From Fragilaria crotonensis (lineage: Eukaryota; Bacillariophyta; Fragilariophyceae; Fragilariales; Fragilariaceae): a stretch of DNA of 14,360 nucleotides. The DNA lies in NCBI GenBank assembly GCA_022925895.1, contig JAKSYS010000250.1:64001-78360 (forward strand), written 5' to 3'. Under the pieces are notes generated by a model, which was given only the letters and a program-made list of their open reading frames with translations, searched no databases and had not been told where the DNA came from. The position numbers and the translations under genes are program-made. Below, piece by piece: positions 8,079 to 14,360 of the stretch. Numbering within the stretch: the first letter of the stretch is position 1; each line of letters starts with the position of its first letter.

Positions 8079-8882
8079 TCATCTGTCCTATCCGACGAAC
8101 TGTTCTGCCCTTGATCAAACGCGTATATGGTGTGTATATGGTATTCGTATTTCGTATATGCGATGCCCCAGTGCATAGTGCATACCCTATCCTGTACTGG
8201 TACGTTTCACTACCAGTATAGTGCTACAGTGCCGCAAATCGCTGATAGTACAGTAGGACAACGTACCGTGTATCGTGTGTTGTGAATTGTGAAGTACGGT
8301 ACTGTTACTAACGGTAGTAGACGCATTCTTGCGTTACGGCTGACGTACAGTACTTGTACCAGATGTACCGGTATGTGGAAACATGGTAACGGTACTTGTA
8401 CTGTAGAACTGTAGTAAGTGGCACTCGGAACTCCGAACTGAGTACTTGTACGGTAGATCACTCAATTACTTGTACTACTAGTAGGAGGTACATGTACTAG
8501 TACACACAACACGTACTTCGAACTGTGGGAGTATTTGTTACTTGCACTCGAAGTCTGATGCTACTGTCAAATTGCCGGTAGACTATACTTCCAGTTTCCA
8601 GTACTTTCAGCACAGTTGTAATACCGGTACCATGTACTGTCGAAGCTTGTAGCACCTACTAGTGTAGTACTAGCTAGTAAACTTGTACAGTACGTACCGA
8701 GAATCATCACAGCAAAAAGTAAAAAGACGGCATGTCTGCAAGGGCTGGTCGCCAGGAGTCTGGAGTCAGGAGACAGGTCAAATGATTCCCGTCCCAAACC
8801 TTTACTTGTATGATAGACTAATGCATATCAACAGAAGAGCCCTCCGGACAACGAGACTGAAAGACTCCCACCTTCCTATACC
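8079..8882. promoter_or_regulatory. GTAC/TAC-rich spacer upstream of the Tat-SF1-like gene
   Basis: This 800-bp spacer has no gene. It is dense in short palindromes of the GTAC, TACTAGTA and CCGG-TAC type; 8461-8520 alone contains five GTAC sites. A GTATATGG-like short repeat lies near 8126-8160. Similar TAC-rich sequence occurs upstream of ATG10 (11158-11353) and after the Stowaway-like element (12121-12150, 12290-12315), so it appears tied to gene starts. Promoter function is inference. Confidence 0.45.
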
Positions 8883-10469
8883 ATGGAATTAATATCTTCC
8901 CTCGATGACCTTTATTTTTATCAGAACAACACAACTGGCAAAGCATCGTCCACGGCAGTCTCGATTCGACAATTGTGCAAGATCTTGTCCAACCAGACCA
9001 CTCATGTCACTCCCGACACCTTAGTTTGGTCTGCAAGTTCTCCAGAAAGTCAATGGAAAGCGTTGCGAGATATACCTATCCTGAAGGAATCTTGCGCGCA
9101 ATGGTACTACACCACCAACGACAGCAATGCAACTCTTGGTCCTGTCAGCGTCAAACAACTGCATCGACTTGAAGACCAAGTCGTGATGGTCTATTCCTCA
9201 GATATGGCCGATAAGGGATGGTTTCGAATAGCAGACCACCCAGATATGGCATTGGCGATACGAGCGTTTGATCATGAGGCATTGCCACCCGTCATTGTAG
9301 AATCGGAAAACTTGACAATGGCGCAGACAAAGACAGGTGCTTTGTCGGATAACGTTGCAGAGAGTACGGATGAGGTGCAACAGGAGTTGGAGGCCTTTCT
9401 GCGTTCCGCCGGTGCCGCCAGTGATCCTCAACATGAAGATGGCGACGACGATGAAGCTTACCAAAGTGACGGGGGAACCAATTATTTAAAAGATCCCTCT
9501 AGTGGAAAATGGATACATGAAGCACTCGTTCCGAAGAAGCCGATTCCTCGAACCGACAATAGTGCTTCACAACGAATAGTGCAGGAGCAGAAACAACCCG
9601 AGACCGATGCCCCCAACAAGAAAAAGAGGACGAGAGCCAAATTTTCAGCGCGCAATGCGAAATGTTGGGTGTACGTATCAGGATTGCCACTTGATACCAA
9701 CGAGGAGGAAGTGCAGCATGTTTTCTCAAGAGCCGGGATTCTCGATCTGGATCCTGATTCTCAGAAACCGAAAATTAAGCTCTACTCGACAATGGAAGGA
9801 AAGCAACGAATCCTCAAGGGCGATGCGTCTCTATGCTTTGCACGCCCTGAAAGTATTGATCTCTGCATCCAACTATTTCATGAAGCACCATTTCGACTCG
9901 ACAATCCAACAGCTATCATCACAGTAGAGCGTGCCAAATTCGAACAACGAGGTGAATCGTACCAAAAGAAAGCCCAGAGCTGGCAAAAGCGACTCGTTGC
10001 CAAGAAAGCAGCGCTTCAGTCGATTGGCTGGGAAGATAATGAAGACAATGGTCGAATAACAGGAGGGATCAAGGGATTAACCATTGTCGTTCTGAAGCAT
10101 GTGTTCACGACCAAACAAGCACAGGATGATTCATTTTTAGAGGAGCTTGAACGCAAGATTCGAACCGAGTGTTCGGCGTGGGGAACTGTTACGAAAATTA
10201 CAATCTTCGCCTCGAATCCTAATGGAATAGTCCTTGTTCGATTCAAAGAACCCACAGCGGCAACAACTGCTATTGAAAACCTGAACGGTAGAATTGAGGG
10301 AGACACCAAGATTGAGGCTCACTTTTGGGATGGCGTGACGGATTATACTGTCAAAGATGTGGATCAGGAACGCCATCAGGAAGAAGCGCGCCTCGAGGAA
10401 TTCGGCGATTGGTTGGAAAGTCAAGAAGAACTTCCTGACGAACTACAATTGCAGGTCGAATCCAGCTAA
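8883..10469 (+). CDS. HTATSF1: Tat-SF1/Cus2-like splicing factor with N-terminal GYF_2-like repeats
   Basis: This single-exon 528-residue protein matches the Tat-SF1 (yeast Cus2) family, which associates with the U2 snRNP protein SF3B1 and helps prespliceosome assembly in the nucleus. Residues 10-67 and 72-121 look like two GYF_2-type modules (the second has WYYT, GPVSVKQL and KGWFRI). A short DPSSGKWI segment follows at 204-211 and a basic patch (NKKKRTRAK) at 245-253. RRM1 spans about 260-352, with RNP2 WVYVSGLP and RNP1-like KGDASLCF. RRM2, the U2AF-homology motif, spans about 397-487, with the acidic helix SFLEELERKIRTE and the family ending FWDGVTDY. In place of the usual R-x-F loop it has NGRIEGD, so the aromatic residue is missing. 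The start ATG sits in ACCATGG, a good eukaryotic context. Its 3' end overlaps ATG10 on the opposite strand by 27 bp. Confidence 0.88.
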   Translation: MELISSLDDLYFYQNNTTGKASSTAVSIRQLCKILSNQTTHVTPDTLVWSASSPESQWKALRDIPILKESCAQWYYTTNDSNATLGPVSVKQLHRLEDQVVMVYSSDMADKGWFRIADHPDMALAIRAFDHEALPPVIVESENLTMAQTKTGALSDNVAESTDEVQQELEAFLRSAGAASDPQHEDGDDDEAYQSDGGTNYLKDPSSGKWIHEALVPKKPIPRTDNSASQRIVQEQKQPETDAPNKKKRTRAKFSARNAKCWVYVSGLPLDTNEEEVQHVFSRAGILDLDPDSQKPKIKLYSTMEGKQRILKGDASLCFARPESIDLCIQLFHEAPFRLDNPTAIITVERAKFEQRGESYQKKAQSWQKRLVAKKAALQSIGWEDNEDNGRITGGIKGLTIVVLKHVFTTKQAQDDSFLEELERKIRTECSAWGTVTKITIFASNPNGIVLVRFKEPTAATTAIENLNGRIEGDTKIEAHFWDGVTDYTVKDVDQERHQEEARLEEFGDWLESQEELPDELQLQVESS

Positions 10470-11114
10470 GCGTTGATGTAATTGTCGGAATATTTTTGAT
10501 GGGAGAGTATGGCCGACTGCTGGAATGATCAAGGACAACCATGAGAGTAAACGTGTGGCCATGTGATGGCCTCCATCTTTCTGCATCAGCGACATGACGT
10601 CTTGCGTCTGACACGGATGAAGAAAATACGAAGGCGTTCCAGTAATGGGATGCTCATCGTATGATACGAAGTCCCATGTATCTTCCTGAAGCAATGAAGC
10701 AGGCAACATGGTCAGCACTAAATCTCTAGGACATGGATTTCCATTTGAATCCTGCACGGTGAAGTGCAACACTGGCACCCTCCAAGTGTCACTGAACACA
10801 ATGCTGTACCGCCATTCGAACGAAGGCGACTCCGTTAGTGGTGCTAGGGCGGATTCGTCCTCAAATCGACTCGTATCCTCCTCTATGATCTCTCCCTGCG
10901 CCAGTCCAGGTCCGACACTAGCTGGCGTTAAGGTTGCACGATGAACTACAGGATGGACTAAGTAAACACTATTGCTCGATTCTATTGGTTCCTGTCTCCA
11001 CTGCAGCAGCGTTGGAACTTCGATGTCATTCATATGTTTCAGTGCTTCACTGAGTGCTATGGCTTGCACATCAAAATCCTCGCTGGTCATCATCGTTGCG
11101 AAGCTCTGTTTCAT
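10443..11114 (-). CDS. ATG10: ATG10, E2-like enzyme conjugating ATG12 to ATG5
   Basis: ATG10 receives activated ATG12 from ATG7 and transfers it to ATG5, a cytosolic step needed for ATG8 lipidation and autophagosome growth. The C-terminal half has the family's signature order: YSIVFSDTWRVPVLHF, then WDFVSYDEHPITGTPSYFLH followed by PCQT, then LLSWLSLIIPAVGHTLP. The catalytic Cys is the one in HPC (residue 168 from the start used here). A poorly conserved acidic loop (GEIIEEDTSRFEDE) precedes the core. The frame stays open to 11213, but that 5' part runs through GTAC-repeat spacer, so I chose Met at 11114. Met at 11093 or 11090 is also possible and has A at -3. The length of 223 residues is close to that of known ATG10. 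The gene is divergent from LHCF and converges on the Tat-SF1-like gene. Confidence 0.87.
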   Translation of the reverse strand: MKQSFATMMTSEDFDVQAIALSEALKHMNDIEVPTLLQWRQEPIESSNSVYLVHPVVHRATLTPASVGPGLAQGEIIEEDTSRFEDESALAPLTESPSFEWRYSIVFSDTWRVPVLHFTVQDSNGNPCPRDLVLTMLPASLLQEDTWDFVSYDEHPITGTPSYFLHPCQTQDVMSLMQKDGGHHMATRLLSWLSLIIPAVGHTLPSKIFRQLHQRLAGFDLQL

Positions 11115-11351
11115 GAAATGATTGCACGGCGTGTGTTGCAGATACTCGCGGTTCGCGGTACAAGTACTCAGTACTCGAGTACTCGGCCAGCATATCATAT
11201 CATCGTATCTCATTCAGTACTAGAGTACGACGTACCTGTAGAGTTCCTTGCATTCATACAAGTACTAGTAGAGAATACCCAAGTAATTTACTGCTACTCG
11301 ATTACTGTTGTCGACTTCCGGTACAGTAGTGTACTTGTGTATCATATCGAG
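11115..11351. promoter_or_regulatory. ATG10 upstream region with GTAC cluster
   Basis: Presumed ATG10 promoter. Four GTAC sites occur within 25 bp (11158-11182), in the form GTACAAGTACTCAGTACTCG and onward. Further TAC-rich palindromes follow up to the Stowaway-like element, whose TA target lies in GAGTACTCC. No TATA box was recognised. Confidence 0.4.
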
Positions 11352-11353
11352 TA

Positions 11354-12121
11354 CTCCCTCCGTCCGAATATAGTAGTCCCACTTAAACTTTCAGTCGAGA
11401 AAATTCTGGCATTTCACTGAAACGTCATGTCATTTGGATTGCTCGAAATGAACACTATCGATCCATGTATAACATCAAATGCATGCGTTTCGATCTGAAT
11501 GTTCAAAATTGAGTTTTCAGGTCGCAATTTTCTAAATAAATTTTTCTTAAGGCTGTAACTCGCGCAGATGACCTCCCCCGTCCCGAAGCTTCCGTTACGA
11601 CTTTTTCAACTACGCATGAGGAACACAAAACGTACTGGGGGGCTAAACAAAATAAATCGTTTCCAGAACGCTGTCACACCTGAAAGGTTGCAGTCCTGAC
11701 GGTAGTTTTGCTTGAAGTCATTAACGGTCGTTGTTCATGGCTTTTATGTGCTTACCAAATCAATATCGCGCCATATAGGAAGCAATAACGGAAAATGTCT
11801 AATTAAAAATCGTGTCTCGAATTGCAAGGACACTTTTCCTCATACAAGGCTCATTCAAAACTATATGTAACTATACGTGTCATTTGCTTTGAATACCGTT
11901 CCGTTTCCATGTGTTTCATTCTACATTACCTAAGGAATGTCGATTAGGCGGAATTTTATGTCACAATGCGGAAATTTCTCTAAGTAGTGTCGGTTGAGGG
12001 GAGCGCATGCCTCGCCAAATCGTAGAAACATACCAGGAGCCTACGTCCAAATGACTGAAAGACACCGGATGGGAACCCCTTTAAAATATTAGTTGGGACT
12101 ACTATATTCGGACGGAGGGAG
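11354..12121. mobile_element. 768-bp Tc1/mariner (Stowaway-like) non-autonomous element
   Basis: The left end reads CTCCCTCCGTCCGAATATAG and the right end carries its inverted copy. Identity covers the first 28 bp (11354-11381 against 12094-12121), with weaker similarity inward. Both sides are flanked by TA (11352-11353 and 12122-12123), the target duplication of Tc1/mariner elements. The first 12 bases equal the terminal consensus of plant Stowaway MITEs. The interior has no plausible transposase frame, so it is non-autonomous, although longer than typical plant Stowaways (usually under 500 bp). It sits 239 bp upstream of the chosen ATG10 start and 407 bp upstream of the LHCF start. Confidence 0.92.
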
Positions 12122-12123
12122 TA

Positions 12124-12528
12124 CAACGTAGTACAACGTACTACATTACCCAGTGTACGAACGGTGTCTGTACTATGACATGCATGATGCATGTGGACGG
12201 TGGACTGCTCCAATAAATTCCTTCGACGCGTGCCGTATGACATATGTTCATAGAAGTGAAAGTAAGACGAACGAGTTGGAATACTCGTACTAGTACACTC
12301 CTACTACCGGTACTCTTCCAACGGTTTTTCTACGACCTCTTCGTACCTGAAGCACGTACCCTACCGGACCTCATTCTTCGATTTTCCATTTGCGCCCGTA
12401 TCTTTCAACTTGATGTTGATGTAGAAAAAATCTTTGCGTCGCCTTCCCCCCCTTTTCGCCAGCCAGAGCTACGTCGCCTGCGGCATGCAACATAATATCA
12501 GTTAAGTCTAGTAGGTAATCCGCCAACC
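12124..12528 (+). promoter_or_regulatory. LHCF upstream region
   Basis: This is the interval between the transposon and the antenna gene. It begins with a direct repeat of GTACAACGTA at the element edge (12121-12140), then a TAC-rich patch near 12285-12315 with CTACTACCGGTACTC, which resembles 5489-5505. A C-run (CCTTCCCCCC) lies at 12440-12449. No clear TATA box. A possible 83-codon frame here looks like chance. Confidence 0.4.
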
Positions 12529-13200
12529 ATGAAGTTCACTGTCCTCGCCGCTCTCCTCAGCTCCGCCGCTGCGTTCGCCCCTGCCAAGAGTGCAGCCCGC
12601 ACTTCTGCTGTGCAGATGGGATACGAGAACGAGGTTGGTGTGATTGCCCCAACTGGATTTTTCGATCCTTTGGGACTCTCCAAGGACATTGACCAGGCGA
12701 CATTCGACGCGTACCGCGCTGCTGAGCTTAAGGTACGTTGTGCGCGTCTTCGTATGTCATACATGGATCGACGCAAATATTGATGTAGCCACTCACATGA
12801 CCTTTCTTTAATGTAGCACGGACGTGTTGCCCAACTCGCCGTTGTTGGATATGTTGTTCCTGAATTCCTCCGATTCCCTGGTGAGATCTCCCCTGGACTT
12901 GCCTGCGCCGATGTTCCTAACGGTGTTGCTGCCCTGGACGCCATCCCTGCTCTTGGCTGGGCCCAGATGTTCTTCTTCATTGGAGCTGTTGACTACTACG
13001 GTTTCCTTGGTGACTTCAAGCTCGGAAAGCTTGACTTGTCCCCAGAAGTCGCGGAGAAGAGAACCCTCTCCGAACTCCAACACGGACGTATTGCCATGCT
13101 TGCCATCCTGGAATTGCTGCGTCACGACTCCCAAAACCTGGTGTCCCCTGGATTCGATGGTCTCGATAACCTCATCACCGGACTTCCATTCCTTTACTAA
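12529..13200 (+). CDS. FCP: Fucoxanthin-chlorophyll a/c-binding antenna protein, two exons
   Basis: A thylakoid light-harvesting protein that binds chlorophyll a/c and fucoxanthin and feeds energy to the photosystems. Exons are 12529-12732 and 12817-13200, giving 195 residues. The N-terminus MKFTVLAALLSSAAA is a signal peptide followed by FAP. The A15-F16 junction matches the diatom AxAFAP cleavage and plastid-import motif. Helix 1 carries the chlorophyll-ligand pattern E66-x-x-H69-G-R71 (ELKHGRVAQLAVVGY), and helix 3 carries E154-x-x-H157-G-R159 (ELQHGRIAMLAI). The middle helix is WAQMFFFIGAVDYYGFL (about 116-132). Codons favour C-ending forms, as in highly expressed diatom genes. Length and motifs fit the LHCF subfamily; the exact member is not assigned. 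The gene is divergent from ATG10 across a 1.4-kb region holding a transposon. Light-regulated expression is expected from the family, not seen here. Confidence 0.95.
12733..12816 (+). other. 84-nt spliceosomal intron in the antenna gene
   Basis: Begins GTACGTTG and ends AATGTAG. Removing it joins K68 to H69 in phase 0 and restores the ELKHGR motif. Reading through would end at a stop at 12781-12783. Confidence 0.93.
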
Positions 13201-13449
13201 GCAACACTGTAAGATTGTTTAATACTGGCGCACGTAGGAACGTAGAGGAACTACACCTAACAGGTGCAAAAGCAATTGTTCAGCCCCATGAAGCCATGTT
13301 GAGCGGACCAATAATACCTAGCGCATAGTGGTCCATTTCCATCCCTGAAGTAGTGGCTGGTGTCTAGTTGAGAAAGTCACTTATTCTATACTCGGAGTAC
13401 TTGTTGTGGTGTCTCGACGTTCTCGGAGCCGACGATGAAAATCGAATGA
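13201..13449. other. 3' flank of the antenna gene
   Basis: Probably 3' UTR and terminator sequence; AATAATACC near 13309 could serve for polyadenylation. No gene seen. Confidence 0.35.
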
Positions 13450-14358
13450 CTGGAGGTTCCGGAATTCCTTCTAAATCGTCTACACCGAGTATCGTACTCC
13501 GTACAGTTTTGGAAGAATGTGTGTAAGAGCATGAAAAAAATGTCTAAACCACGAAAATGTGTAATTCACGATCCATCTAGTGTCAAAACGTGATACACCA
13601 CACTTTTCTATGTACAAATCGAAAAAGACAGTATATAATCTGATAGACTATCAACTATTTGTATCCTACCATTCCTACACCCGATCTCTTGTTCTACACT
13701 ATCATGATTTCATATTGTCCTAGGTCATCGTTCGGACAAATTGTTTTGGAACAAGAGTTACACATAGGAATCTTGCTTAAAGAAGGGTTGAGAAAGAATG
13801 AGAAAGTTTAAGAAAATATGAGCAACTTCTATTTTCTCACGTCCGATTGAGAAAGTTTGAGATTATTTAAGAAAATATAAGAAGGAGCGATTTTATTACC
13901 AGATTCACGTAGAATATTTAAGATTTTTTAAGCAACTCAAATCTTCTTAAAGTTTCTTAAGAAAGTATGAGAAAACTTAAGAAAATTTAAGAAACTGCCA
14001 CAAAAAAATGTATCTCGACGATTCCTAATTAAAGGGTTCCATTCATATGCTTCGGAGTATCTCAAGTAAATTCCTTAAGAATCAAACGTGAAGAATGCAT
14101 TCATTGGATTGTCATACAGAAGTCGTTGCCTGTGCATTTTTCCAAGCCTTCTTTCCCCTTTTTGTCACGGCGAATTTGTCGAACGAACATTTCTAGTATT
14201 CCAGAGAGGTGAATTCATATTTGATCTGAAAACTTTAGTCCATATGTCAGGTTCGAAATTCCGTCGGAAAATCAATAAACTCGTTTATCCGTTTTCACTT
14301 ATTTTTTCATGTCGGTCGACAGAAGCGTCCTCGAAAGAAGATATTCCGGAACCTCCTG
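13450..14358. mobile_element. Candidate 909-bp non-autonomous element B, GGAGGTTCCGGAA ends
   Basis: The left end starts CTGGAGGTTCCGGAATTCC and the right end, on the minus strand, CAGGAGGTTCCGGAATATC; 20 of the first 23 bases agree. Both the ends and the exact span equal those of 5656-6564, but the interiors are not visibly alike. The interior is AT-rich, non-coding, and holds blocks of 10-bp period. The right flank is cut off by the window end, so a target duplication cannot be checked. Confidence 0.45.
13791..14000. repeat. AT-rich blocks with 10-bp period
   Basis: Three blocks (13791-13830, 13851-13890, 13951-14000) consist of consecutive 10-bp units near GAAARTWTRA, such as GAAAGTATGA, GAAAACTTAA, GAAAATTTAA. 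A-runs recur once per helical turn, which predicts intrinsically curved DNA. No coding frame fits. Confidence 0.75.
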
Positions 14359-14360
14359 TG

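Noticed and set aside
11980-12243. Possible coding frame crossing the Stowaway-like element end
   Set aside because: It runs across the terminal repeat and target site, so it cannot be an intact element gene, and shows no transposase motif.
12498-12980. 160-codon minus-strand frame across the antenna gene
   Set aside because: A shadow of the biased codons of the antenna gene; it also crosses the intron.
1-14360. CRISPR array, tRNA, rRNA or virus-like genes
   Set aside because: No spaced direct repeats of CRISPR type, no recognisable cloverleaf or rRNA core, and no viral structural or replication proteins were seen.

Overview
The window looks like nuclear DNA of a diatom, probably a pennate one. 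Four things point there. (1) A fucoxanthin-chlorophyll a/c antenna gene at 12529-13200 has the diatom plastid-targeting start (signal peptide, then an AAAFAP cleavage context) and one 84-nt GT-AG intron. (2) A DUF6824 domain, a family I know mainly from diatoms, lies at 6709-7275. (3) There is a long Plavaka/CMC-like transposase of a kind abundant in diatom genomes. (4) Genes are short, compact and mostly intron-free, separated by TAC/GTAC-rich spacers. No prokaryotic features were seen.

Layout. Positions 1-4898 hold most of a two-gene DNA transposon read from the minus strand. An accessory ORF comes first (4898 to 3467, split by one frame change), then the transposase (2994 to 84, split by two frame changes about 80 bp apart). 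Both look degraded or carry sequence errors. Positions 4899-5655 show no gene. A 909-bp interval (5656-6564) is bounded by inverted GGAGGTTCCGGAA ends and carries two arrays of a 15-bp palindromic repeat. The DUF6824 gene follows. Then comes a 775-bp MITE-like element (7304-8078) with 40-bp perfect terminal inverted repeats, a 71-bp palindrome and a 59-bp tandem duplication.

A TAC/GTAC-rich spacer (8079-8882) leads to a Tat-SF1/Cus2-type splicing factor (8883-10469). This converges on, and overlaps by 27 bp, an ATG10 autophagy E2-like gene on the minus strand (10443-11114). ATG10 and the antenna gene are divergent. A 768-bp Tc1/mariner element sits in their shared 1.4-kb upstream region (11354-12121), and its termini match the plant Stowaway consensus. 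After the antenna gene, a second 909-bp interval with GGAGGTTCCGGAA ends (13450-14358) contains AT-rich blocks with a 10-bp period.

The four host genes (DUF6824 protein, Tat-SF1-like, ATG10, LHCF) have no evident shared pathway. The dominant theme is repeated insertion of DNA transposons and their non-autonomous relatives between compact housekeeping genes, including into a divergent promoter. No boundary, homology or copy-number claim could be tested by search here. Family assignments rest on motif recognition.
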